Notes: a model not told the origin generated them from the letters alone. Shown: positions 50,552 to 63,155, counted from the first letter of the stretch. The stretch is DNA of 64,000 nucleotides from Sabellastarte sp. h YS-2021 (GCA_964017235.1 OZ024934.1:91292706-91356705), one strand, 5' to 3'. A program made the numbers and translations.

Positions 50552-53500
50552 CTGTAACAGAAATATATACTCAACAGTTCACCATAGAGCTGTAACGGGC
50601 ATTAATTTTGCTTTATTACCGTTATCCCACTCTAAATGATTTCTCCTTTATCAGATTTTGCCTGATTTTTTTTTTTTTTTTTTTTTTTTGGAAAGAGACT
50701 CATTTGGATTCTATGAATGCAATATCACACATTTTCACTTTATATTTATTGTAAATGAAGTTTGATCTTACAACTGAATCTCCGGGCATGAGGAAACCAG
50801 TTCGGTTTCACTAGCTTCGAATGTAATCACCTGGAGACAGGCTATTGTGGTTCATAGGTTAAGGTTTACATGAAAGTCAGACTGGAATACTTTCAGCTGG
50901 GAATGAGAAATGGTAATGGTATTGCAGTAGAAAAGATTTTATTACAATACTGTTACAAATTTTTTTGACTAGCATGTCTAACCATTTCTTCCCAATATGT
51001 TTGCATATTCTCATGCTTTTCCTTATTTTGATGAGATTGTTTTTCATGGGCCGTTTTTTTATTAACTCCACTTTCTGAAATTAGACCAAATTGATTGAGT
51101 CAACACTAGTACAAAACTTTTTGGGTTTTGCCTGGTAATGTATAGGTGTGATACTAGATGCCACCATCTCATCCCTAATTTTATGGCAGACTGTTTGTAC
51201 AATATACTTGGCACTGAGCATTTCTGTAAAAATTTTGTCAACTAAAAATTGCTAATTTCAGATGACTGAAGGTTAAAGGATGGCTTTCCTGTAAAATGGT
51301 AAAGAAGAACAAATGTTTCTTTGAAATTTGGTCAAATACTCAAAACTAGGACATCATCAAATATGTCAGTATTGGGTAAACAAAAATACTTAACAAACCT
51401 GATAGTTATTTGATATTATGACAAAATAACTGTGCTTGAGTCCTGACGGTTACCTATAAAAGTTATAAAATACCAGCTCAAAGTTCAGTGACTTGAAACT
51501 GACTGCATATCAACTAATTACATGGCCTTGCATAATCGGAGTGGGAATTAATGCTTTCTATTCAGTCCTAGTAGAGACTTGGTGCAAATGAAATAAATGC
51601 CAAGTGACCAGAGTCAACACCTGACTTAATGGAAAAAGTGACAAAATATTTAAGCTTGAATATATGACAAGTTTACAAGGAGATGTCAAGTTAACATTAC
51701 ACACACCACACAAAAAATCTAAAGAGGGCCATTAATTTATCATTGGGGCAAATAGATTATTTTCATAAGACCCATACAGGCTAATGTCCTTATTCAGATG
51801 TAAAATCAATAAAAGATTGCTGAAACCCCAGCTAATGACTCGAATATATTTAAATGGAAAACTAGCCTTACTAACGGCTTCATTTTCTGATGGCTATTTC
51901 TATGTACAGTTGAGTGCCTTCCAACTAATCTTCCCTTTTCCTTTAAGTAGACGTAAATATCCAATCATTTAAAGCACTTTTCCATTGACATTTAGTCATT
52001 TTCTCTTATCCAAAATTCTTGATTATGTACACATATTTATTTGGTCCAATCTGATCCAATTTAACAAGGATCTATTGTATATAGGCAACTATTTTAAACT
52101 TAAATTGAATTTATTAATCAATCATAAACAGAGCAGGAAAAGTGGCTTGAAATATAAAAGGCTAAACATTTTCAGAACGATAAAACTGAAGTAAGAATTC
52201 ACTTTGCTTTTGTGATAATTAATGACGACAACTGCTGGGTTTGGATAAATTATCAAGTTTTATAGTACAGTATCAGTAAAGATCATTAAAATTTATTATT
52301 TTTGAGGAACCATCACAAAAAGTTTTTCCACTAAACCTAGTTTCCAAATTTAAGGTTCAAAAGTAAAGTAAGCAAACCCTTAATTTTCCTCCTGGATTGT
52401 ATATGACTCATTATTTGGACCTTTTTTTGATAAAAACATACTACCTGCAGACCAATTTGCAGGCATTTTGAACCACAATCTAGGCTAACAGGAGAGGGAG
52501 GTATCTGTGGTAAAATGAGGGCATTTTGATTGCTCAAAAATAAAACCCTGTACCAACAGGTATTGAGAGAGATTTGATGACTCTCTCAAGTGCTAGTGTC
52601 AAGGAACAATTGGATCATCAGCTAAAGCAAATAACCCACTAATTAACAGTGTACACTGTAGATTGAAACAGACATCCCCCCCCCCCCCCCCCCCCCCCAC
52701 CAAAAAAAAAAAAAAAAAAAAAAAAATTGCGAAAACCAACTGATGTTTTCTCATTTAACATTGAATTTTAATATATTTTTTAACACTGTATAAAAGTTTC
52801 AATTGGGTTTATGCCCCTCTTTATTACCATCAGTACTATTTTGTACATGCTGTGATCAGCTGGATTTGAACCCACGACTGCCAAGTTAAGAAGTACGAGA
52901 TCACTTGGTAATAAACAGGACACTGTGAACCAATTCAGCTAGCCAAACAAATGTACTTCTTGTTTCACTGCTTGACTGGTTACCATGAAAAAATGGTTTG
53001 ACTCTATCCTTATGGAGAAAAAAAATTAAAATACAATAGAATTTGAAGAGGCTAGGTTAATATATCTATTTAACTAGAAAAGTAGCAATTGCAGAAAACA
53101 GTAAACTGCAATACTGAAACCCCCTTCTAACTGAAAAGACCCGATATTCACTTCTATTTAAAAAGACAAGTGTGCTCAAAGTAGGTCTACTCAATGGAAC
53201 TGGACTTATTTTAAAAAAAAAAAAAGGAAAAAAAGGGTATTTTTTACAGTCGTTAAAATGGATATTTTTTATCTCGATTCATTTTTAAAAGGGGTTTTTG
53301 CTTTTTCAATTCTTTATCACTTATTACAAGAAACAATTCATTTGTTGTCAATATTTAAATAATGACACCACTGCACTACATTCCTGAATTATTCACAAGT
53401 TGTACTTTACCAAATGACAGCTCACAATATCCTGACTAATAATTGATAGGTAAAGCTAATATTATGATTTCCAGTAGAAACTCTGACAAATAGTTTCCTT

Positions 53501-56280
53501 AGTAACATAGGCCATACAGTACACTTGTACACACAAGGAAGCTAAAAACAAATACTAGCTTATGTTGAAATTTATTTACACAATTTATAATTGAGTGATT
53601 AATCAGTATCACTAATATACAGGAGTAACATATGTTACATTAGGAAAACAGAAAAATTGCGTCCTCTGTAAATTCTGAAGCACATATTCACTAAGTATAG
53701 TGGTATACTGTGTTTGTCTTTTGTCTTTTCAGAGTTATGAATACTGAACAAATTAAGAAACAGCATTTAAAAAAAAAACAAAAAACAACTTATACCATAA
53801 AACTGCTTTGCTTGGAATGAAAAAGTAATTGAACACACTTGGGTCATGTGACTGCTGATGATATTCATAAACTTAAAATTGATTGGGTTCTGTATAAAAA
53901 AACCTCCCAAAACCCCAAGGGGTATAGTCATTATTCGGCTATCTCCAAGGTAAAGGTTTTTACATGTTTCATTTGATATCAAGTCTCATGGCAGGTTATA
54001 AGGATGGAGGACAGCAGTGCATACAAGAAGGAAGTTTATTGAGATTTTACACTTTAAATCTTCCATAAGCTTGAGGCCAGAGCCAATGAAAGAGGCTGGC
54101 AGAATAAAACCTGAAACTGAGTAGAACTGACTTGAGTTTTTTTTTGTTTTTTTGGGGGGTGGGGTGGGGGCAGTCTCAAAGAGACATAATATACTGCTTT
54201 TATACAAAAACCTAATCAAGCTCCCTTTACAATAAAAAGAAAACTGTGTTGCTAATCTTCCCTTTACAGTTAATCCAATTTTATATAATACCTAACTTTT
54301 ATTGTTTATTTCTTGAAATACAAATTCTGCCTGATTCAAAGAACCAGACATTAAAGCCTGTATTTTTGAAAACTTTCTTCATATACGGTATTCAGAGCAG
54401 ATTACTTTTCCTCAATCATTCCCAGTAAACTATACACAGATTTCCATAATCCGGAGCCCACTATTTACAGGAGGGTTTGAGAATTACAATTACTCAGTCT
54501 AAATCCATGGTGATCAAAGTGTGTAGACGAGTAAACTGTTGGCAATCTCGCTAAATCTGTTATGAATAGCAGTGAATAACACTCATAACTTCACAAGGCT
54601 TCTGAATGGTGGAAAACGAACATACCGATAATTCTCTTTGTTATGTTTAACTTTGAAGTAAAGAAAATATTACAAGTTACAACATTATGTAGACATTTTG
54701 GGTTGTCTAAATAAAATATTTATGTTAACATTTATATTTTTTTTTTTTATCTATTTTTGTGAAAAAGTATTATTTAAAGTGGTCATAAAATAATCCAAAG
54801 ACTGGTACAATGCATCCATGTTTTGCAATTATTGAAGTCTCCTCCTATAAGTTTTATTTTTCATTTGGGGGATGAATGGGAACAAGGAGCACTACAGTGA
54901 TCAAAGTCTGAAAATCTGCAGAAAATAGGAGGCAAATGTTACAGGAAATAAATAAATAAAGATTCTTCACATTATTTTCATGGTGTAAAGTTTGTAAATA
55001 CGCCGTTATATATTTTTAATGATTTTTATTTTTGATTTTGCTTCAAATACTGTACAACTCTTGCAAAATTGGTTCCTGAGTGATATATTTCTGGTGACTA
55101 TGTAACTATAATCTAATTTTAATAATTAATTTTTAACTTTTAAAGGTTAAAGTTGGGATTTTATGTCCCATTCAACAGCCAGTACCACATTGGAACAGGT
55201 CCTCAGCATTGTCATTTGTGGGACTTGAACCCACACAGGTGACAGCCTGTGATTAAATGCCAAACTTGCTAACCACTAGGCCACTGAGGACCTGTTTTTA
55301 ACTTCCAAAAGACAGCCTCTATAATCCATCCTTCTATTTTGCAAACATTTGATTTTACAAACTAATTTCCACTCCCAAATTTGTTTTAGATTATTTAATT
55401 TTTCTACTTTAAAAACCTTCTTTTACTTAGACCAAATCTTACTCTGCAATTTTGGATTATAAAGGGTGCACTATATTTCTCTATATTTATCTGTGTGGTC
55501 TTAATCTAAGTCCTAAACCCTGCCAGATTTCTGGAATATTTTTCAACCCATACAAAAATAACAGCAGATATTCCTTAATCCTATGATGAAAAGCATTTTT
55601 TTTCACTTAGAAGTCCAGTTATTTATTGTCAGGATATTCAATTGGTCATTGAAAGACTTATGTGTGATATTTCTTTTACAAAGAACTATTTTCTGTACAT
55701 CAAAAGTATGGTAAATCCTCAGGCACAGAAGTTCCGGTCAGATATGTGTTTTGTTTATGATAAATTATCAATCACTCGACTTTCTTCAATAAACTGGTTT
55801 GTCTTTTGAACTGTACCGTCCTCTCAAAAACTTCTAAAAGTTTCATATCAAAATACACTCGAGGGCCTGAGCATTCAATCTCTTTTTACCCAATAATAAC
55901 ATCAAGAGGGGGAAAAACTTTTGGATATTTCAGAAGAAAGATACTCACAGAAATTTAGGGGGTATTATTGAGAAGAAATATCTCATTAGGTTCTATTTCT
56001 ATAGGGTTTACCAAGCCACTGTTGTATGACATAAGAGTCAAAACTATGGACCAGAAGAAGACTTGCAAATGAGGCCCTCTTGTACACAAGAGGCTAAAGG
56101 GCCATATATAGTTTTGAAGAGAAATGAACACTCACAGAAACATTAAAATGCCATTGGAGAAATACCGGACTAAAGCCTATTGGAAAACTTGAGGGAGGGG
56201 TGGAGAGGGGGGCATATTTTTTCTGTGAATGGGACATTGCTCAGTAAGATTAGAGTAAATCTGGGAGAGCCTATTGAATG
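50552..56280. other. No gene seen between BAZ1-like and p53-family exons
   Basis: I looked for WAC, DDT and WHIM type exons on the minus strand and for a p53 first exon on the plus strand and recognised none. It holds poly-T (50668-50690), a C-run followed by A-run (52677-52725), a tRNA-like fragment (52855-52945, 'ggatttgaacccacgac') and a SINE at 55146. Confidence 0.5.
55146..55295 (-). mobile_element. Family A SINE, reverse orientation
   Basis: The reverse complement reads a head with 'ggcctagtggttagcaagtt', 'gggttcaagtcccac' and a tail 'cctgttccaatgtggtactg' ... 'aatcccaactttaa'. It is well preserved. Confidence 0.85.
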
Positions 56281-56348
56281 ACATTCTTTTACAGAGATTT
56301 GTGTGCTTGTTTGTGTGTGTGGGAGTGTGTGTGAATATGGCTCTGACA

Positions 56349-56386
56349 TATAAAAGTCAGGGACTTCAGTCAGGAGCTGTTCAGTC
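56349..56386 (+). promoter_or_regulatory. Possible TATA-type core promoter of the p53-family gene
   Basis: TATAAAAG at 56349-56356, with Inr-like TTCAGTC at 56365 and TTCAGTCC at 56380-56387, about 32-34 bp downstream. The second fits the usual spacing and would leave a leader of only about 14 nt before ATG 56397. An acceptor-like 'attcttttacag' just upstream (56282-56293) means this could instead be an internal exon. Confidence 0.35.
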
Positions 56387-56396
56387 CAGTTTCAAC

Positions 56397-56459
56397 ATGT
56401 TAACAGCGCAGTCCAATAACAGTGAGTTTTTCTCCGAGGAGTTCTATCCTGAACTTAAG
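56397..56459 (+). CDS. p53-family first coding exon
   Basis: ATG 56397 gives [21 protein letters not shown]; donor GTAAGT at 56460. An upstream in-frame ATG at 56337 (MALTYKSQ) is also possible, and the frame is open back to 56274. The start is uncertain. Confidence 0.65.
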
Positions 56460-59400
56460 GTAAGTCAATATACATAAATAACACTTATAGATTTTTTGCA
56501 TTAGTGTATACCAATAATTGTGTCTGTTTTAACCTGTTTGTGTTTTTATATATATACCTCATAGTTATCTATATGTCTATGAATTATTAATATATAGAAC
56601 TATTAAGAACTTAAGAAGTTGTTTGGAATATTAATAATGTACATACGTTACTTTACATGTGTTTTTGGTTTTGTTTACAATATACATATACTATTGATTA
56701 TTGATTGATTGGGCAAACTCTAAATAGTTCTTTGACTAGTCACTGCAGATGTATATTTAACATTTACTTAACTTATAAGTTATACCAGTATATTTACTAT
56801 TGGTACAATATAGTACTGAAACCATACTTCAGTGACAAGGTATTGGAGAACTTATATTTGCTTTGGTAAAGTCTCATACCTCCAGGACAAGGAAAACTTA
56901 CTTCTACTTATCCAGGTTTCTCAGATAACATTATCTTTAAACTACCAGATATTTAACTTAAAATTGAATTTGTTAATTACTTAAAATTGAATTTGTTAAT
57001 TAATTAATGTTCTACTTCAAGAGATTAAACTGTATAATGTAATATTTAATGGAAGCAGAGGAAGCATGATGCATGTAAGGGATATTGATAAAATATTCAT
57101 TGACATCCTGTGTACATTTTTTCATACAATGTTGAATTTGACAAAAGTGTGACATTCCAGTTAATTGATAAGGGCACTGCTGGCTTTATGTATGATCACT
57201 TAATTTTGTCACTAAACAATAAGGTAGTCTGGAATACCAAAAGAGTTCAAACAGGGACAGCAGCAACAATGTGCAAAATGTTTCAACCTGATTAAACACT
57301 GAATTAAGGGACATGCAAATGGTCTATTCTTGTTTTTGGTAATTTATGTATCTTTTGCAAGATAATTTTGCTTCATTTCTTTAAAAAAACAGTGCATGAT
57401 ATTCATTTATTTAAAAAAGAAGTACAAGTTCCTACAAATTGAATAGTGATGCAAAAAATAGATATTTACTTGCATACATTTTTTTCTTTCAAATTTTTAT
57501 ATAGTTGTAGTCCAATGAATATCTAAAAATGCCTAATTCTATAAAATAATTTTATAGCAAGGTTTACTGGTTATTATATATTACAAAGTTATTAAACTCT
57601 TGTTATGAAGTACCAACATTTGCACATACATCACAGATTCCAATGTGTGTAGCACAGCTGTAAGAAAACCTTACGGTACTTTAAATTCTTTTCATGCAAA
57701 CTACTGAGAATATGAGGATATCCAAATAATACGTCAGAGATAAGACAAACACAATACACTCAAAGCCCACAGTAAGGCATATTCAATCGTTATTCACTTT
57801 CAAGAATTAGATCAATATTTACATGTGTACATAATGGGTTAAACTTATTACCTGATCAGTTTGTAAACCTGTCCAGACAGCTTTCACTGATTAGAACACA
57901 GGCTTCAGGTGAAACACTAGCTTGTAAGTAATTTATAATATCTACTGGACTGGTGGCATATGAATTTTATAACAACTTTACAATGTGGAGATTGTTTTTG
58001 ATGATATCTTAAAACTATGAGATTTGTATCCTGTTAGAGGTTATATTTAAAGACCTGGAAGTGAGTCTAGGGACAACTACTCAGCAGTTATGATGTACAA
58101 TAAGACTGTAGTTATGTGACTTGCTCAACTCATAAATTATAAAACACTGTTGACATTGCCTCAATTGTCTTTTATATTTTTAAATTTAATGTGGAGACCT
58201 AGATATACACAGGTATAATCAGAGGCAGTTTTGAAGTCTCAGTATCAAAAACTCCTGTATATTGACAGGTTTAAATAAGGCATACCCAAAACCAAAGGCT
58301 GTAAATATGGGAGGCTCTAGTTTTTTAGTGCCACTGTACATGTACAATGGTAATTCTGTCACCTAACCTACTCTTATCGTAGCAATAGACTCTATTCTAA
58401 GTATTCTAAATATGTAATTTATCGTCTGTATTTTACCAGTCTCCTATTATATGAACTTTCTGTGATCGAAACACACTCTTACTGTCCCTGCATAGTCAGG
58501 TAATAAAGGCTGTACCTATGTGACCCCTTTTCAGTCAAATTATAGCCTGGGAGTCTGAGTAGGCATCGATTTAAACCATGTACATGTATTTAAAATGTAA
58601 ATATAGTGCCAAAAATCTAGGTATTATAACCTTATAATACACTAGGTGTCTTCCCTCAGCGCTTAATTTAAAACCAGGTTATATTTTAGAATGTTACCAT
58701 ATTTCCATTTTGAGATTTGAGTTTAATGGTTTTAAGCATATTTTATAGAACTGACTCTGTAACAAGTAGAACCGTGCAAGCAAAATTTTGGTACAAAATT
58801 AATACAACTTAGAACCAGTGGAAATTCCAGCATGAGAAACTGCTATAAAGATGTAGACATAACTGAAATTGGGATTTTACATTCAATTCAACAGTCAGGG
58901 TCATATTGTGACAGGTTCTCAGCAATATGGGAGTCGAACCCACACACGGGTGACAACCTGTAATTAGATGCCAAACCTGATAACCCACTAGGCCAAGATG
59001 ACCTGTAGACATAACTAGAGTCTTGTCGATTTCGGGACTTCTAGTTATGCAGGGTCTACGATGATACTATACCATCAATTCTGAAAATGTAACATACTAC
59101 TAGTTAAATGATTACATCACTTCAGGTCTATGTGATAGTGTAAAATAACTGGGATATTATCCTGTGGATATTTGAGGTTATAACTATACAGGGTCAACTA
59201 TAACCACTATATGATGAGCCACAAATGTACGGAAACACCAGAACCCCACCACAGAAAAAATGGCCAATTGGCATGCTAATTTTGGCTTTCAATGATAAAA
59301 CATGGGACTGTTTAAGATACTGTGGAACCTTAATTAAATGTTATCTCCGGGTTCACAGTGTTTCTTGAATTTCTCAGGTGTTTGAGGAGCAGTCATGGTT

Positions 59401-62400
59401 CCAGCCCATCCACCCTCCAGCTGCCAGTCACAGTGCAGTCATGACTACAGGCCCCGCCTTAGTCAAACAGGCCCAGATACAAGTGACCTCCTGCACACAA
59501 AACCCAGGCCTGAGTCCAAGCAGCGAGAGGTGAGATCACACATCAATATACAGCAATATTATTATTAAGTTTCCTCAATTTCTATATTGTTACTAAGGTG
59601 ATAATACAATTAATAATAATTAATAAGTGACTAACAGTATATTTTAAAAATACTGTAGTTATCATAACTGTATATTTTTTAATCATCATTATAACTTAAC
59701 TAAAATTTTGTCTCTAATTTGTGATAAATTTAAATAGCTATTGTATACATATATTAACAAAAAAATTTCTTTGGCTAGATAAGGCAATGGTATCTGCGGA
59801 TGATATATTCCATAGCATTATATGGAACTTGAAGAATAATTGAAACGCAAAGTTATCGAGTTTACTTTGCATCTCAACCCCTGTACTAATAGAATTTATC
59901 TTTCATCTACTATAGCTGCAGCTCCACATCGAGTGTGTATGACCAGCGTTCTCCCACCAGAAGTATGTCCTCTGTGTGTTCATCCACCACCAGTGGGGTT
60001 TACAGCTCACCCACACAGACTGTCCCATCAAACATCCCCTACTGTGGTCAGTACGACTTCCAGATGGCCTTTGAGACCCAGACCAAAGAGACCAAGTCTA
60101 TCACCTGGACCTACTCCCAGGTCAGTGTGCAAGAAAATGCAAAGGCCTCATTTAAGTACAGCTATACTAAGTATAATTATGTTATGAGTAGATGGAAAGG
60201 AAGTTTAACACTGTTTAGTAAAGTCTTAAGGGACAAGATGACTAACTTAAGGACTAAACCAAGCATATCAGACAACATTGAGAAATTCAATGAAAATGAC
60301 CATCTAACAACCCGGTATTTATCTCTGCCTTAAAACTAAGTTAAAAGGGAATTCCAACTGAAAGGATTTGACTTATCTGGTCAAGTACATATCACTGAAA
60401 CTTTATCAGCGGAAGGTTGTTTGAGTTAGACAGGTCAAACTTTCCAAACTTTCAACAAACTATGATAAAAGAACAAACCAGGTTTGTTTCTAACTAGTAA
60501 ATGAAGGGAGTTAATTGCTTGACTACTACTTTGAAATGTGACAATGGACCTTTTAATGAATCCCATTTTCATTACTTGAAATGGTAGAACATAAAATATC
60601 AAGAAAAATAGTACTTTAAGTTAACAGAACAAAACTTCAATTCCATTCCAAATATTTTTAAGCATTTTAACATGGGTTGGATGAGTATACACGGTTAATG
60701 TAAATCACTGCTCTTGTCAGCCAAGTTCTAAAGTACTACATTTAGTTGAGCAATGGCAAAAAGCTTCTCACTTAATTTGCATCGAATATGACGGAAGACA
60801 AATATTCAAAATATTTTTCTTTTTCTCCAGGCTTTGAAGAAGTTGTATGTACGTATGGCAACTAGCTGTCCAATCCGCTTTAAGACAGCATACCAGCCAC
60901 CGCAGGGCACAGTGATCAGAGCCATGCCAATCTATGTGAAACCAGAGCATGTACAGGACATTGTGCGGAGGTGTCCCAACCACGCCACATCCAAGGAGTT
61001 CAATGAACAACACCATGCACCCTCACACCTGGTCAGGTGTGAACATGGCATGGCAGAGTACACAGAGGATTCCTACACAGGTGAGCATTTTGTACATACT
61101 GACAAAGTCAAAGTTGTGGTTTTTTGTCCAGTTCAACAGCCAGGGTCATATTGGGACAGGTCCTCAGCATTGTCACTTGCGGGGTTGTATGTACTGACAA
61201 TCATTTGAATACATCACTACAGTAAAATTTACTGACTAGTTGCATAGCATAGCAGAATTTGCTGAAGATGTCTACAAAGGTGCACGAATGACTTATTTAG
61301 TTTGAACCTTGCTTTCAACTCAATTTTTAATCATATCCCTACAGTTAGGTCAAGGGGGTGGGGGAGTTGTACAGACAAGTTGTTACATATGTTGCTTTTC
61401 AAACTGCATCGATAATTACTAATAGCAATATGAAATCTGAACCCACGAGGTGACAACTGTGTCTGATTATCCCACTCCTATACTGATACATATGTAAATA
61501 TAAGTTGTGAAAGGATTCAAGTTTGGCATAATTTGCCATATTCTCCCTCTGGATTTTTTTTCCAGTTGTATTTATTATTATTACTATTGTAAGTTTTTTA
61601 TGTGTACTGCAGGTCGTCAGAGCGTTATTATACCCCATGAGCAACCGCAGGCGGGCTCTGAATGGGTGACCAACCTCTACCAGTTCATGTGTTTCTCCAG
61701 TTGTGTGGGAGGGCTCAACAGAAGACCCTTACAGGTAAACTTGAACATTTTAATTACTTAAATGTAGCTTTTATATTTATTTGGGGTTTTACGTTGCTTT
61801 CAATACTGTACATGTTATATCATGACGGGTAGTTGGAAGGGTAGAGAAAACCAGTACATACAGTTCGTCAGGGCTCTGTAAACTGCCGACTAACGGCAAG
61901 CAACTACCAGCTTTCCCACTTGAGGCCGTGCCGGGAACCGAACCCTGGCCTCAAAGGTGGGAGGCGAGAGTGTACCACTCTGCCACCATGGCCCCATGTA
62001 GCTTTATAAGCTACAAGCTTACCATGTGGGACTGAATGCTAACTCGGGAGGCCGCGGGACTCCAGCCAACGACCAAGAAAAATGGATGTTTGGATTTGGC
62101 AGAGTCCATGGTTTAGTATGTACCATAGCAGTGTCATTTGGTAATTCGTCCTTCTTCTCTTGTTGGCCGCCATATTGGAAAGACGTTTGAAATATCTCTC
62201 AATAATTTACTGTTTTCTCAGCACATACGTATTGTTGGATGTTATTCTTCAGTCATTTGTTTAATTTTATTGCACAGAACGTTCTGTAAAATTTTGGGAA
62301 GTTCAGGATAAGTATTGTTTGAGTATTTAATGTCTTTGTGAGTTTTCTGCATTTGTGTGAGAGGGCTCAACAGAAGACCCTTACAGATAAACCCTGCTCC

Positions 62401-63155
62401 TGCCTAAGCTTAATCTCATTTCTACTATACTCAAACCCTGCACCTTAGATTTATCTGTTGTCAGAAAAGTGTTGTCTGAAGTCATTTTATGAGAATCCCC
62501 CCCTCAGATCTTGATGCTAATGTGAAACTAAATAAGCTTTAATACAAGCACCTGTGAAACTGATTAAACTTATACTTATGCATGCAAATGCACAAAAAAT
62601 ACATAAAATGGAAAAGGCTTGTATTATTAATAGTCATAAATCTGAGTACCTCTGTACTTTCAACAACAACACAAAACTGAAAATGCTTGGACCCTCAGCA
62701 ATTGTAACTTAATATGCTTGCATGGCCAGTATATCTTCCTGTAAATTTTTACACCCGTGATTTATCTGCAGGTGATTTTCACACTGGAACACGAGGGACA
62801 AGTGTTAGGCCGCCAGTCTGTTGAGGTGAGAATTTGTGCATGCCCTGGCCGCGACCGAAAAGCTGAGGAAAATGCCCTGTACCCAAACAGCAACGCCACA
62901 AACACAAAACAGTTCAGACGCTCATTCAGTGCATTAAGCTCAACAGTGTCCTCTGCGGGCAAAAAGCGGAAAATGGGAGGAGAGAATGAAGAGTTCACAA
63001 TGGTGATTAAAGGCAGGGAGAATTTTGAGATCTTAAAGAAACTCAAGGATTCACTGGAACTGGCGAGTATAGTGACACCCGAGTTCCTTCAGAGTGTTCA
63101 TTCCTCGACAACACAGAACAGCGGCAAAGTGCCTGCACTGGCACATACACAGTGA
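56397..63155 (+). CDS. p53/p63/p73 family transcription factor
   Basis: Six coding exons in phase: 56397-56459, 59378-59529, 59916-60120, 60831-61080, 61613-61734 and 62772-63155. N-terminal acidic/aromatic activation-like segment ([23 protein letters not shown]), then the DNA-binding domain from [18 protein letters not shown] to [16 protein letters not shown]. Zinc ligands are in VRRCPNHA and [12 protein letters not shown]-contact arginines corresponding to human R248, R273 and R280 are present ([17 protein letters not shown]). A basic hinge KKRKMG and a tetramerisation helix [17 protein letters not shown] follow, closer to p63/p73 than to vertebrate p53. It ends soon after, with no SAM domain in this exon. 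In molluscs p53-like and p63/p73-like proteins are known as products of one gene. Confidence 0.9.
56460..59377 (+). other. p53-family intron 1
   Basis: AT-rich intron without other exons that I can recognise; it contains the SINE at 58862-59006. Confidence 0.6.
58862..59006 (-). mobile_element. Family A SINE, reverse orientation, in p53 intron 1
   Basis: 'gggagtcgaacccacac' (B-box complement), 'aacccactaggcca' (A-box complement) and the tail complement 'ctgaaattgggattttac' ... 'agggtcatattgtgacaggt'. Confidence 0.8.
59378..59529 (+). CDS. p53-family exon 2: transactivation/proline region
   Basis: 152 nt, acceptor TTTCTCAG, donor GTGAGA. It encodes [18 protein letters not shown], then [18 protein letters not shown]. 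Confidence 0.8.
59916..60120 (+). CDS. p53-family exon 3: start of DNA-binding domain
   Basis: 205 nt, acceptor CATCTACTATAG, donor GTCAGT. Ser-rich linker, then [18 protein letters not shown] and KSITWTYSQ. Confidence 0.9.
60831..61080 (+). CDS. p53-family exon 4: DNA-binding domain core
   Basis: 250 nt, acceptor TTTTTCTCCAG, donor [26 protein letters not shown] through [10 protein letters not shown] (first two zinc ligands) to [17 protein letters not shown]. Confidence 0.95.
61106..61190 (-). mobile_element. Truncated family A SINE in p53 intron 4
   Basis: Only the tail half remains: 'gtcaaagttgtggtttttt', 'agggtcatattgggacaggt', 'cctcagcattgtcacttg'. It starts about 25 bp after the exon 4 donor. 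A separate head-like fragment ('ctgaacccacgaggtgacaa') is at about 61438. Confidence 0.65.
61613..61734 (+). CDS. p53-family exon 5: L3 loop
   Basis: 122 nt, acceptor TGTGTACTGCAG, donor [24 protein letters not shown], then [17 protein letters not shown] with two zinc cysteines and the minor-groove Arg. The last 34 nt and the donor are duplicated at 62353-62392. Confidence 0.95.
61741..62352. mobile_element. Inserted DIRS-end repeat in p53 intron 5
   Basis: It begins 'ttgaacattttaattactt', 'aaatgtagctttta', is interrupted by a SINE (61768-61993), and resumes 'gtagctttataagctacaag', 'cttaccatgtgggactgaat', 'gctaactcgggaggccgcgg'. It matches the solo fragment at 25003-25290 and the right end of the remnant at 5018-5142. 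It starts 6 bp inside the intron and is flanked by a 40-bp direct repeat (61701-61740 and 62353-62392). Confidence 0.75.
61768..61993 (-). mobile_element. SINE family C nested in the DIRS-end repeat
   Basis: The reverse-strand tRNA-like head reads 'gggaaccgaaccctggcc' (B-box complement) and 'gtaccactctgccaccatgg' (A-box side). The body has 'caactaccagctttcccac'. It is flanked by the target words 'atgtagctttta' and 'atgtagcttta', indicating insertion into an existing DIRS-end repeat. Confidence 0.75.
62353..62392 (+). pseudogene. Duplicated 3' end of p53 exon 5 with dead donor
   Basis: 40 bp matching 61701-61740 at 38 positions. The two differences are G to A: one changes a Gly codon, the other changes the donor GT to AT (ACAG|ATAAAC). 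Confidence 0.85.
62772..63155 (+). CDS. p53-family exon 6: end of DBD, hinge and tetramerisation domain
   Basis: 384 nt, acceptor TTTATCTGCAG. One exon carries the last DBD strand and helix, NLS-like KKRKMG, tetramerisation segment and a short tail ending ALAHTQ, stop TGA 63153-63155. A GTGAGG donor-like site overlaps the stop (intron would begin at 63152). Confidence 0.9.
   Translation: MIFTLEHEGQVLGRQSVEVRICACPGRDRKAEENALYPNSNATNTKQFRRSFSALSSTVSSAGKKRKMGGENEEFTMVIKGRENFEILKKLKDSLELASIVTPEFLQSVHSSTTQNSGKVPALAHTQ

Noticed and set aside
52677-52725. Long C-run then A-run
   Set aside because: Homopolymer tracts that may also reflect assembly noise; no functional claim.
50877-54219. Reverse-strand short frames as the missing N-terminal BAZ1 exons
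   Set aside because: None shows WAC, DDT or WHIM type residues, and their composition is like AT-rich noncoding DNA.
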